A DNA stretch of 64,000 nucleotides from Ifrita kowaldi (taxonomy: Eukaryota > Chordata > Aves > Passeriformes > Cinclosomatidae): assembly GCA_013398055.1 (NCBI GenBank), contig VZRS01004048.1:1-64000 (forward strand), in the 5' to 3' direction. Under the pieces are notes generated by a model, which worked only from the letters and a program-made list of their open reading frames with translations, had not been told where the DNA came from and did no database searches. Shown here in pieces: positions 1-12,285 of this stretch (within the stretch, counting starts at the first letter, position 1; the number at the start of each line of letters is the position of its first letter). The position numbers were made by a program, and so were the translations under genes.

Positions 1-3000
1 TGTATGTGTGGTCACGGCCTGAACTGGTAAAAGTCCAAGCAAGCCCACTTAGATTTAGTCTTCGCTGTTCATTTAAGCGATTGTTAACGAGGCTCATCCC
101 TCTAACTTGGGTCATTTTTTACTAGGGTTTGCTGTTGGATTATTTAGCCTGACTTTTTTAGAATGGAATTTAACTGTGGCATGACCTACACTCTTACTGC
201 TTCTATGAGAGGTAGAAAGGTGGGCAGTAACTGAGGCAGGCCTTCTGTGATCAGAAGAGGGTATGTGAAAGCAGTAGCAGTTATACCCATTGCTCTTCTA
301 TAAAGAGTCAACATTAAGGGTGTGTGTAGATTGTACTTTTGCTGGTTTATGAAATAAATCCCACATCTAAAGAAGTTAAGACAAAGGGTGTCAACCACGT
401 TTGAGAATAATACATTTAATCATGTTGTCTGACCTGTGGTAAATATGCATGTACAAGCCCTTCGTCCCTGAGCTGTACTTGGAACATAGCTAATTTCTGT
501 TGTTAGTAGTGAATCTAATTCAGAGGAGTTGAAGTCCTGCCTCAGACTCTGTATCTGTGCATGGGTAATTACCAAAGCTGGGCTGATGCTCAAGGTCTTG
601 AAAGTGTTTCTGATGTCTGAGACTCTCTCATCATACAAAAATTGGGAAAAATCTGTGGCAGGCAAGCTGTCTTTTTGCTGAACTTAATAGCAAATCTTAA
701 GTCCTCAGTCCTAAATAGCAAATCTTAAGTCCGCAGTCGTAACAGATACTGGTTGGTATCACTGGAGGATGGAGACAGCACTTTGGAATTCCAGTTACTG
801 TTCTCCTGGAAGTATAGAGAACCATGGCCATCAAAACCATCTAGTCCCTGGTGCATTTTGCAGAGCAAAGGTATACTTCTCATTCTTGTGGAGCATTGCA
901 CCGTGCAAGGAGACAAGTCCTGGTGACAACTCTCCCCTGCCTATCCAATAATGCATAAACCTGTTTCTAATCTGGAAGGACTGATGGAAGAGTTTCTGTC
1001 ATGGGATTTTGAATTCCCTATTTGGCCAAGAGCAGAATCCCTTCAACTTCTTCAGTGGTGAAACCTAAGCCACAGTATGAGCAGGGAACTTTATCACTTG
1101 GAAATATGATGCTGTAGAAATCCATTTTGAACCAGGTAAGGAGTGGCCTGTGCTGTCATGTTCTGCACACAACTTTACAAAATAGCACTTAAAATTCTTT
1201 ACAGCCTCGAGAGTACTTTGCAAGCACCAGCTAAACCTGAAGTGCCCCCTCCTGCTGTGAGATACTAAAGCAGGTGGTATAATTCTACATGTAAAACTAG
1301 GAAGATGACCTTCATGTAGTTAAGTGGGTTAACTCCAGGCCACCTAATGAAGATACAAACCTTGGTTCTTGCCTCTCTGTTTAACCACACCCTTAAAACT
1401 GGTATTTCAGCCTGAAGCTTGAAGCGTGTCAGGAGTGCAGGTGAGAGACCACGGCTGCAGGGAAAGTCAAAGTTCTGCAGGGGCCAGTTTGTACTAAAAA
1501 ACCAGTCACAGTCCCATTAAATACCGTCATGTCCTGGTTAGATCACAGGAAGCAAAGTTCTTCAGCCCAGCCTGTATCCATGACTGATTTGAAGAAGTAA
1601 AAGCCTACTGTATCCTGCTATATAATAAGCCTCCAGCTGGACTCTAATTAGGCAAATGCTATTACATATCGGCCCAGAAATTTGGGCTCAGTGTGGATTC
1701 AGTTCTTTTCCCATAGAAGCCAGATGAAGTGACATCTCTGGTTTCAGGCTGGCTCAATGGCTATGTCTTTTGGGGCTGAATCACAGTTTCAGTCATCAGA
1801 AAAACCCTTTTTGACTGAAATGTTTCAGTGACACCATTTCTTTCTGCAATCAGTGTAAAATATAAGAGAAAACAAAACAACTTCGGCTCCCGATTAATTT
1901 TTTTCCCCCCAGAGAGTGGAGGAATCTGGGCACATCAGCTGTCTGGCCTGGAAGCAACTGGCAGTTTTTCAAATACATGGATGTCTTTCCAGTTTTCGAA
2001 GAAGCTGTGTGTGGGTTGGAAGGAGAGCAGACTGCGTCCGACTGATAGATGAGCTTTGGAAATTCTGCCCTTGTTTTTAGATATTTTCAAATATTTGGAG
2101 AACAATATTAAAATAAATGACTGACAAAATGATGATTACTCTTTTCAATATTTCCATGGTTGCACAATAAGGACAGCACACGAAGAAAGAGCTGAAAGTT
2201 ACATTATCATTGTAGGAGCAGCAAAAGTGTCAACATTGATTTAAGAACAAAGTCACACAGACAATTTTATTTGTTCCTGATCCTCCTCTGTGATACTTCA
2301 GTCTGTTTACACAGTGTTACCCAGACTGACATTTCCTATGTGTGTCCAAATTAGTTTAATTTAAAATTGCAATGCATATTGAAGACAGAGAATTACAGCT
2401 CGTGTGCAGTAATCTTCCAGAAATTCACCATTGCTACTGATTAGCTTTTATTAACACCACTAACTACTGAATTCAGACAGAATGTTATTTCAGATCACAT
2501 TAAACTGATGATGAGTGCAACATTTCTATTGTTTGGAGCTGACACAGATCCAGTGGAAAAATTATTCCCTGAGAGGTACAGATGGATTTTTCAGCAAATC
2601 AGAACACAAAATGCATTTGTTTTAGACTCAATATTCTAGACCTAGAAAATACCCTGAACTGTGTCACATTGTCTTTTAAAAAGGTATGTTTCCAAAATCA
2701 AGGGGGAAAAGTATTCTGGATAATAAATAAATCCTTTCAGCTTCAAAGAGTCCACTGTGGTAAGGATGAATAAAAACACAGAGTTTAGGAATATGTGGAA
2801 AGTGGTTTAAGTAACGAGACTGAATAGCAAAGCCCATCAAAGCCATTAAGGCATAAACCAACAGATTTTAAAAAGTGAGAGTTGAAGATTATTTAGCATG
2901 GTGTGGAGGCTTTGCAGAACCCATTTCAAATGAGGATGGAACAAAAGAATGAGCAATTGCAGCTTTAGGGGAGATTTATTTCAGTGGAAGGGAAAACACT

Positions 3001-4645
3001 TGCTCTCTGATACCAATTAACCAACAAGAGGACAGCGTCACAAGCCCCTGATATTAAAAATGTAAATCCCAAGCCCAAGGGTGCCTGGAATGCAGGTCAT
3101 ACAATTTGAGAAGAGAATGCATAAAGAGATAACGAGACTCGTATTCAGACCACATTGGCTGCCTGATTATCTCCTTGCCTTCTGCCTATTCTGCTGGCTT
3201 ACAATAGGGGAGTGTCAGGAGAGAGGCACAGGAGGCTCCACGGATGAACAGGAGCACCTTGGGAAGTGGGCTGAAGTTGATCAACTGTGTGTTACAAAGG
3301 TTAGGAAAACAGAAGATTAAAACCTGATATGGTACTAGGAGGCAAACAGGTGAGGGACAAGCAACATAAAGGAACTGTGGCACAGTTTTTGCACCATGTG
3401 ACCCTGGGGCTTTGTGTGGGGCTTTAAATCAGTGGTTCCCAACAGAGGGCACAACAGGAGTCTTTTGGATGCATTTACTTACTCTCACAAGGGGTCAAAA
3501 ACTCAGCTGAGACAATGACATCCAGAAGTTGGGTTTTAGGGTGTCATGAGCAGCATGGGAATCCTGCTGCAGATGTGCAGTTTGCTACTCAAAGGACAGC
3601 ATGAGCCAGATGGAGCACGAAGATTCTGGCTGGGAAACTTTGGACCAGCTGCTTGTCAGGTTCAAGGGGACTGTGGACTTGAGTGGGACAGCTAAAAACT
3701 AAGTATCTTTATTAGTACTGATGCAGTTAAGGGCCCAAGTTGTCCCCTGAGGATCTGCCTGAACTGAAAACCTGGATCTGGAATCTCATAGGCCTTAGGC
3801 TTGATTCCAAGAGTCAGAACGAGCTATTTTGGTAATACCAACTCATTTCCATACTGTCAGGGCAAGAAATGGGTGCTGATAGGTAGATAAGCTGAGGTTC
3901 TAGCACCAGGAGAATCATATCCTTATTACTCCAGGTCACCTGGGTTTAGTATTAAAGGTAAAAGGCTTTAAATGTAGTTTCTGTGGCTGATAGTAACAAT
4001 CTAATGGTTGAGAAGAAGGGACAATATTGCAAACTCCAGAATATAGCCTCAAACACAAGACTCTACTGCTATAAAGGAACCTTGGATCATGGAAATGCTA
4101 TTTTTAATGTCTGTAGGTGTTTCTTCATTATATTAAGTAGACATGTTGCCACAAGACCGGCCTGCCTTTGATTTATGGTAAAGAGATTGTGATAGGAATT
4201 AAATGAAAACTCATAGGAAAATGAATCTAAATAAGAATAATTGAAGAGATTCATGGTTCATTTGTGCTTATATTCATCATACCTATTGTCTGAAGAAATA
4301 CACTTATTTAAAGCCAAATGACAGATTATAATTTACTAACTTTGTATTCATGACATCACTGTATTGTCTATTCCATAGTCAGAAATGTTAAGCCTGAGTA
4401 GTTATTTTCGCAAAATACTATTATAGAGTTATAAATGTCATTAAACAATAGACTGAGGTAGTGCCTTGTAACTTCAATCTCCAGATTAAGAAAATTACAT
4501 GGAATGAAAGTATTCTATTTAAAACCAAAGCCTTGGCACTGTCTTTTCCATTACTCTTATGCAGTAAGCCATTTAATTTGCATCTATTTTCCACTTGTTT
4601 TAAACTCTAATCTATAAATTCTATTTTTTCTCTGCATTTTAAAAG
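1..4645. other. Non-coding stretch, no gene seen
   Basis: I see no exon, RNA gene or recognisable mobile element here apart from the short tandem duplication listed separately. The open frames are all under 85 codons, overlap on both strands and match nothing I recognise. The part around 2330-2560 is AT-rich with TTAATTTAAA-like and GATTAGC-like words and reads like a possible conserved non-coding element, but this cannot be shown from one sequence. Confidence 0.6.
686..741. repeat. 28-bp tandem duplication, two copies
   Basis: The segment starting AATAGCAAATCTTAAGTCC at 686 is repeated at 714 with an exact 28-bp offset. The copies differ at only a few positions near their ends, so this is a fairly recent local duplication, probably replication slippage. 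No function is implied. Confidence 0.85.
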
Positions 4646-4845
4646 TCTTCTTCTCCAGTTTTGGAGGATTATAATCCAAAAGGCAACAGCCCTTCCTTGG
4701 GAAATGTTAGAACTGGACTTACAGTGCTGCTGGGCAATCTGAATTTTGTAAGAGCAGAAGCTGTGGTGGAAGAGGAAGAAGATTCTTTGTATCAGAAAGC
4801 CTGGCTGAAAAGGTTGTGTTGGGTTATAATAATTGCCTTTACCTT

Positions 4846-4902
4846 AAAAAAAAAAAAAAAAAAAGAAAGAAAGAAAGAAAAAGAAAAAAAGAAAAAAAAG
4901 GA
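4846..4902 (+). repeat. A-rich / (GAAA)n simple repeat
   Basis: This is a 57-nt uninterrupted purine run: 19 A residues followed by GAAA units that degrade into A-runs. It could be the remains of a retroposed poly(A) tail, but the 200 bp upstream contain no element I recognise, so a plain microsatellite is the safer call. The lysine-rich open frames that cross it are repeat translation. Confidence 0.9.
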
Positions 4903-7900
4903 CATTTTTGCATAGCCCATAGCAATTTAATTTCTAGGAGTAACATTTTTGCTGCTCTTGGACTTCGAGCAGATTCTATTGTGTATTCTAAGACTCCATG
5001 TAAAAGCTCACCAGAACTGGGATCTCCCCGGTGTGAATCACACCTCTCTCCCATCGAAAGTCATTCTTTCTTTGCATGTGCGTTAGCGGTGCGTCTCAAG
5101 GACACCTTGACCATGTCAAAAACTGAAGCAGATAGTTCAGTGAGCAGTTCAAGGAGGTTTGTTAGAAGAAAATCAGCCCTGTTTCCTACCTCCTCCCCAG
5201 CGTGATGGTGAGATGACAAAGGTTTGAGTGGCAGATCAAGTGTTTAATGCTCTCTGTTTAAAGCCAGTGGTTTGCCTTTCTTTTCTGGAGCTGCTTCTCC
5301 TTTAGAACCATTTGAAGCGTCGTACATGCTGCTGACGGCTCAGGGTATTCTCGCCGGTGGCCACTAGAGAGCGCGAGTGGCCAACGTAATGCTTTGCTTA
5401 AGTACTGCAAAACATTTCTGGGTTGAAAAGAACACAGCCATCCCCCGGAGCAGCCTATCAAGCACCGTTAGATGGCCTGTCCATTTTTACGTCTTTTCTC
5501 TTTCTTAATACAGTGGTTTGGCTTGGAGCCTTCCTCCCAAATAACTAAATCTTCCTATTTCAATGACCAAAGTTAAGCTATTGATATCAATACATACTTT
5601 CCCCACTGTTGGAGCCATAAATTTCGGTTGTTTGCAATGCTCTTAGTGCAGCCCATTGTTCCTGTGGGCAGAGCTCACTGTAACTCTTAGCAGTCTTGCT
5701 GGAGAGATGTGAGGATTTTGCAAGTAGTCTGCAATTTTTCCCAAAACGTGGTGGAAGGAATGTCTATATTTCTCCCAGTGCTGAGGTAACATGCATAAGT
5801 TTTTAAAGATTTCTGTAGTAGTTGCATTTGCTCGTGTTATAACATATGTGATAAGCTATTGTTGTTCACACTCAGCACTGGACAAGGGTTAAAGGGCACT
5901 CCTTTCAGGAGGGCTGATATGGTTCAGAGGTGGATGTTCTTGTTCTTACTGACAGGCCCCTAACTGAGAAGCTGAAGAAATGGGGTGAGAAGTTTAAAGG
6001 AAACCATCATTCATTGAGATCATAACCCACACTTTAATACCCAGCTGGGATCTCTTCTTATCACACAAACCACATTTTACAAATTATTTACCCTAGCAAA
6101 TAGCCAGGCAGGCATATTAAGAATGTCTGTAGCACCACACAAAAGTGAGCTGTGAAACAAAGGAACTTGCCAGTGTCTGAGATCCTGTCTCAAAACTGTA
6201 ATTGCTTAGGGAAAGTGATTCTCTACTTCATAAAATGTTATGTACTGCAAAGTGAGTGACTCATCAATATGGGGATATTACCACTAACTCTTAGTGCAAC
6301 TCTCCCCTCTAAAGGGCAAAAAAGCTGGGGCCTGATTCTGTTTCCATAAGAAATTATGAGAGTTTTGTAGATGATTTCAATACAGACTGAATCAGACCTT
6401 CGTTGTTTTTATGGGCTAAATGTCCTATGCATGCAGTGCTTATGCCATTACAAAGACTTATGTTTGTAATAAGAGACATATTGCTTCAGATATAAATACA
6501 GCCACGAGTATTAAATACAAAAAAATATTTAAGTACACTGAGCCAAATTTTTCCCTGTTGCCACTCCAAAAACTTAATAGAATTACACCAGAGATAGCAC
6601 AGTGGTACAATAGCAATAGGATTAATTGGTAACAAAATAAGCTTTTAATTGCCCTAATCTAACCCCTTGTCCCTCACTCCCAAATTTACTGATAGCAAAC
6701 ATAAGTGCTCAGAAAACAAGCCAACCCTGTTGCTGTGAAGGGAATACACTGCTATAACTAATATGATGTGACATGACAGAAGATTCCTTATGGGTCCTGA
6801 TGCACGGGTAACCCAAAAATTAGTTGTATATGTGCATATGTTTTAGAAGATTTTCCTGTCATATGTTTTGCCGTGTCCGACTTCCATTCCTACAGACTCT
6901 GTGCAGCCCTGTTTTCCCTCACAAATATCCCTTGGAGTCCTGTGGCTCTTATTGAGCAAGTGAGAAATTTAAGCATAGTGAAACATGAAGATGAGGTTCA
7001 CAGAGGACCTCGCCTTAAAGATGCTAAATTCCGGGAGGGAAAGTCCCAAAGCTTACATGAACTGCTGAACAGAAAGTATCTTAGAGCCCATGTGCAGGAG
7101 AAGCAGGGAGGGCGTGGAGATGTGGTAGAATCCGTGTCAGCTGAACATGGTTTGTGTGAGTCCGGGAAATATCGAGGGAGCAGGGGGACTGAACTTACCT
7201 GGTGCTTGTCAGACCCCAGAGCACATCTCTCCCCAGTCCGACACCAACAGTGAAGTGTTCTCAGATCTTTTGTCCTTAAACCTCAGCAGCCTATGGATTT
7301 GAGAATCAGGTGTATTTCTGTTCATCTACTTTAATTTTGAATAGACCTCGCCATTGTCTGTGTGGAGGAATTGTTTTTAAAGCAAATTGCCAATGTTTTT
7401 TGCTGATCTCTAAAGAAAGTGTGTGCCAGGAATTTAAAGCTATATATGTGGAAAAGGTAAATCCTCATGTGGGTCCTGAAAGTTAAGGTGCAGGAGGCAG
7501 TTCTGAAATTTAAGAAAAAACCAGTCTATCTCATTTTGAGAACTCAGTGGAGTTTGGGTATGGCATCAATTCGGTTAAACTGCTGTCGGCACTCCCTGGA
7601 GGTGAATGTTATGTCTCCATCCAGATACTGGCATATCCCTATTTTTATGGCAGCTATGCCAGAGTTACAAAGTTTTAGTCAAGCATGATGAGACATGACA
7701 GGGCACACTTTATTGAATAATAATGCCTGCCTAAGTGCATTTTCCATCTTCATTTAAATGCAATGCATTTGAAGTAAAGCAGCAATTCCAAAACATGGTT
7801 TTGTGTGTCTACAGCAATGGGTACCTCATTACTGTTTATATTATGCAAATGAAGGAACAAGAAGCAAAAGTATTAATATTACAAAAATACCTAACTACTG

Positions 7901-8936
7901 TGGAAATTAGTCCCCAGCAGAAACCATGATAACTTTTTATTTGGATGGAATTTTTTTCTTAGTGTTTTCCCTCCCTACTGTATTTTTAAAGCATTTATAT
8001 TACTTAAAATGGATCTTTATACACCAGAGGTCTTTAGGAACCTGCAGGAGACGAAAGCCTGTAGCAGCCCTTCCGATGCTGACAGTTTAAACCTAAGAAG
8101 CTCTGACATTACTGGGAATCCTTTTGAAGTGCCTGCAGCTTGAGGAAAATCCATCTGTTCCAGAAAAGGAGACTTTTCAATTAAACAACATCTTCTTTTC
8201 GATCAAAGATAGATTTTTAAAGACTTTTAAATTGGCTTTACACTGTTGGTATTAAGCAAGGACTGGATTTCACCTCTTGCCTTTCAGGGCTGGAGAGCCG
8301 AGCCCCACTTGGGCTTTATGCCAGCTGGTTAGCAGACTGGAACCAGAGGGATGGGTTATTTCTTTTAATGGAGGAAAAGGAATTGGCAGCAGGAGTGAGC
8401 TTATTAAATTGTCTCGGTCTGCTTTTATTAATGCGTTTGTGGAGTCAGCAGGTAGACCCACAACTGAGAGAATTTCACTGGCAAAGCAGCCTCTTTCTAG
8501 CATGGGCTCTTGTGGTGACTCCAGGCACTTGGCCGAGTTTAATGTGCCCTTCCTTCCAGGTACGGAGGCCCTTTGGTTTTCTGACCCCAAATTTCGTTTC
8601 TGTCTTCCAATTCACTTTCATTTCCGTGTGTGTTTTACTGTGTTGCAAAACCATTATTGTCTCTAGTGTAGGCAGCGGAGCCAACTCCTATCTTACACAT
8701 CCACTGTCTATTAAGGCACTGTTTGAAAAGAGGCACCACACCTCTGAGCTACCTTTTTGTTGGTATTTCCATATCTGCCTTGAAGGTATCTAGGTAAATG
8801 TTACTGTAGAGGAGCATTGAAATTTAACTTCTTATTCCTTGTATCTGAAGGACAGAAAGGTTCTTCTGCGCATTTTCTCCCTGGTCCTTACACCCTATTT
8901 TGCTTTTGCCCATTTGTCTCCCCCCTTTCTGCTGTT

Positions 8937-8980
8937 ATACTTTTATTTTATACTTTATACTTTTATTTTATTTTATTTCC
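8937..8980. repeat. (TTTTA)n microsatellite
   Basis: Imperfect TTTTA/TTTATAC units cover about 44 bp. It is a short AT-rich simple repeat with no wider structure around it. Confidence 0.8.
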
Positions 8981-9235
8981 CACCAAGCCTCTTATGGAGA
9001 CGGTACCATAAGACCTTTTCTTTAGTCTCTGTTCTGAAAGACCGAGTTCACGCATGATATGCAGCCAGAAATGGAGGGAATAGGAGAAAGATGGGTACAC
9101 CATGATCTTAAGACACTAGAATTAATATTTTTCTTTGCTGTTGTCCCTCCCTGCAGTAGTTTGAGAGTATTTGGCTTGGGATGTGCTGTGCGTTGTTTTG
9201 GTGGTTGGGTGTTAAACTGGATGTAGAGAGATTTA

Positions 9236-9280
9236 GTAGTGAGTGAGTGGGTGAGTGCATGAGTGAGTCGTAGTGACTGA
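9236..9280. repeat. (GTGA)n imperfect microsatellite
   Basis: GTGAGTGA units with interruptions (GTGGGTGA, GCATGAGTGAG) run for about 45 bp. The minus-strand open frames here, rich in HSLTHSLT-like residues, are translation of the repeat. Confidence 0.8.
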
Positions 9281-9958
9281 ATGATCCATTGAGCCTGGGC
9301 ACCAACGCAGGTTACCCAGAAGGTCAGCTTGTTGTCCTCAGCCTCTGCTAACAGCACTGCATAACAGGATTTTCTGGGAAGATCAGATTGTGTTTCTCCT
9401 GTTCTTTGTGCTTGGCGTCTTATCTCAGTGTCTTCTCAGGGAGAGCTCATCCCACAAATACTCTACATCTAAAGAATTGCTCCTGAACTGAATGTGGAAG
9501 GCTGTTTCCTGCCATGTTTCCTGCTGTGATCCAAGATGGTATAAGTGGCTTCTTTAGCATTTGGGATAGTTTTGTAGTCTTGTGGATAGTTTTGTGAGCT
9601 TTGTATAAGGCATCAATAAATCATCTTGGGGATCTTTCATTACCACATACCCACCATATTTTCTCAATTATCCTTTATGTTTTGCCTTCCTTCCTATTGA
9701 ATGGCCATTTTCCTAGCCCTTGGCTATGAGCACCTCACCCTCCCAAGCTTTGGTTCACACACAGGAGCAGGCAGAAAAGAAAATCATCTTGGGGAAATTC
9801 TAGGAACTCATCTGTCCAGAACTGAGTCAGAATGTTCTTGATTTCAGAAAGACTTTTTCCTCCTGTTAGAGGGAGATCAAGAATCAGTTTTAAACCAGAT
9901 CTCAGTTTGCACAGATGGAAGGATCTGGTAGCACTGATGTATGCCCAGAGTGCATCAG

Positions 9959-9988
9959 AAGGACAGGACAGGACAGGAACAGGACAGT
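9959..9988. repeat. (GGACA)n microsatellite
   Basis: About five GGACA units with one GGAACA interruption. Short and isolated. Confidence 0.85.
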
Positions 9989-11984
9989 CCACAGTGCTCT
10001 TTCAGGAATTAAGAATATGCTGAATTAAGAACATTATTTCTGGTTTCGTCTCAGCTGCAGACCTTGGCAGGATGGTTTGTCAATGCACAGTTGCTGATAT
10101 TTATTGCATCTGACTGCACTTCAATGAGCAGAGAACTTCCTGCTTTCCTCCTACCCCCACACGCTTCTCCCCATCTCCTGTCTTGATGATCCCATGGGTT
10201 TGAAGCTCATCTGTGGAAGTAATTTTTTCTAGTGGGATGCTTGTCACATCCTGTCAGCTACAAATTGCTCTACTGAAGGTGCAGAAATAGAAATCCTTAC
10301 CTGTTACTTGTGGTGGTGGTTTTTTCCCTTCCTGAATCTCAGGACAATAATCGGCAGCAATTCTCCCAACAATTCCCAGTACAATTTAACATACTGGGTG
10401 TTTTTTAGGTCTTTTATCTGCACCATCAGCTGGCATCAGCTGATTTGGAAGGTGTGTTACTGCCTAGTGCATTGACAGCAATGGAATGTGCTCTTTAAAG
10501 TGGAAGACATTGGAATGAAGTGAGGAGGAAATTCCATTATCATTGTAAGGGGGTGGATATTTTAAACAAGTTTTCACTCAATAATTTTTTAAAATTTTTT
10601 TTTTTTGGTGCATATTCTGTGTCCTGTGTGTATCTGGTCTAAGGATAAAAGAACAGAAAGAACTGTGATATCTACTTGTTTATTTTTCCCTGGGGTGACT
10701 TTCAGCAGAGATACAACCTGATGCAGCATATGCATAAAGCCAGTTTGGTCAGCCTGCATGGGGACATGAGTGACACGAGGCCTCTGTGAGCAGAGGAGTT
10801 CACCAGAAATGTGTTTGCTTTTGGCCAATATACACAAATTCAAAGCCTACACTGAGGGTTTACAGCACTCCATGAAGTGTCTGACACACCAAATGCATGT
10901 GCTACAAATCCCCAGCCTTTTGTTCTTGCACACAATCCTGGCAGGGTAGCTGTCAATGCTGCTGGTATTTGTCTTACACTTGTAGGACCATAGCTTTGAA
11001 AAAAAAGCTACAATTATCCTTGAGACATATTAAAAAAGGCAAAAATGTCTTGAGTTAGTCTCACTCAAAAGGGCTGTGGTAGTTCAGCAGTTTAGGGAAA
11101 CTTGGTTGGATGGGCAGGTTGCTAGGCCAATTAGACAAGCTGGTAACACCTCTGTGATGTACATATTTAAGGAAGAAAACACTACCTTTTTGTAGGCTTT
11201 TATAATAAGTAAAAAATCCAAAGAAAATTATTTAAAAACCATTCTAAACACTTACATTACTGTCAGGTACTTTTGTTGATCTTCCTCCTAACAGGTTTAC
11301 TCTAGATTTGGTTTTGCTTTTCTTCAGTTCTCAAGTAACAGAGATTCATCTGATTCAGATTTTAAGGCCTGGAAACCCATTCATAGGTAAAAATGCATCC
11401 TTATTGACAAGGGACAAACTCCAACCCTTGTAGTGACTGTTGCTCACTTAATACTACTGCTGTTGTGTCCAAAGCTTTGCAAGCAGCTGTGAAAGCTGGA
11501 AACAATCCAGATGTTTTTTCCCAGTTTAGAACTCTGCCTGCAAAAGGAATCATATACATTGTCCCTAAACCGCTAAAGGTAAAGCCAGATGATTTTGTCA
11601 GCCAATGACCAGTTTATTGGGTTAGCAAATGATAGTTGAAAATCAACCAGACTTCTCAGAAAGGCTCCTAGAGGAACAAACAATAAAGTTTCAATTTACT
11701 TTTGTAGCAATAGCTTTGTTGTTTCGGTGTAGAGGTTTTGAAGGTACTACTAGAAGTTGTAAAGACCAAACTAGGAGAGCCTGTTGTTCTTGTGCAACAG
11801 TTACTGTGGGGAGCTTGGGTACAAAGAAGTCTTCTGGTCTGCTAAGAGCAGGACAGAGTTGTTTCTGTTTCACCTTGAGAAGTAAGAAATAAGCTGCATA
11901 AATAAAAGATGAAAACTCGGGCTTTTGATGGGCTCATTTGCAGAAGTAAGGAGTGCAGATCAGTGCATCCATTAATCAAAGAAC

Positions 11985-12285
11985 TGGACACCTCTCCAGT
12001 GAGGACAGGTCGAGATATTTGGGGTGGTTTGGGAAGAGAAGGCGCTGGGGACACCTTATTGTGGCCTTTCAATACTTAGAGGGGGCTTATGAGAAAGATG
12101 GTGACAAACTTTTTAGTAGGGCCTGTTATGATAGGACAAGGGATAATAGTTTTGAAGAGGATAGATTTAGACTAGATATAAGGAAGAAATTTTTTATGAT
12201 GAGGGTGGTGAAACACTAAAGCAGGTTGTCTAGGGAGGTGATAGATGCCCCAACCCTGGAAACATTCAAACAAGTACCTGAATGT
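11985..12285 (+). mobile_element. CR1 LINE fragment, old, lacks the 3' end
   Basis: The sequence follows the CR1 3'-region in order: a 'CTGGACACCTCTCCAGTGAGGA' type start, 'GAAGAGAAGGCGCTGGGG', 'GGCCTTTCAATACTTAGAGGG', 'TAGATTTAGACTAGATATAAGGAAGAAATTT', then 'GGTGGTGAAACAC...AGGTTGTCTAGGGAGGTG' and 'CCCTGGAAACATTCAAA' (spaced substrings of the standard CR1 layout). It is truncated at both ends and stops before the terminal ATTCTATG repeats. CR1 copies are retroposed by the element's own endonuclease and reverse transcriptase; this copy is a dead 5'-truncated relic. Divergence looks substantial, so it is an old insertion. Confidence 0.88.

Larger units (their letters stand above)
4903..11984. 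other. Non-coding stretch with minor simple repeats
   Basis: No gene is supported. Frames of 126 codons (6873-7253, plus) and 106-141 codons (8270-8793, three overlapping frames on two strands) have no recognisable domain. Small simple repeats are listed separately. A 21-bp tandem duplication (GGATAGTTTTGT core) lies near 9563-9602. Confidence 0.55.

Noticed and set aside
3430..3520. CAGTGGTTCCCAAC at a possible hAT (MER5-like) terminus
   Set aside because: No matching inverted end or 8-bp target-site duplication could be found, and the next bases do not follow a hAT consensus I know.
4661..5205. Overlapping frames of 84 and 129 codons with a TTCTCCAG splice-like word upstream
   Set aside because: The only common feature is the lysine-rich translation of the A-rich repeat; no homology on either side of it.
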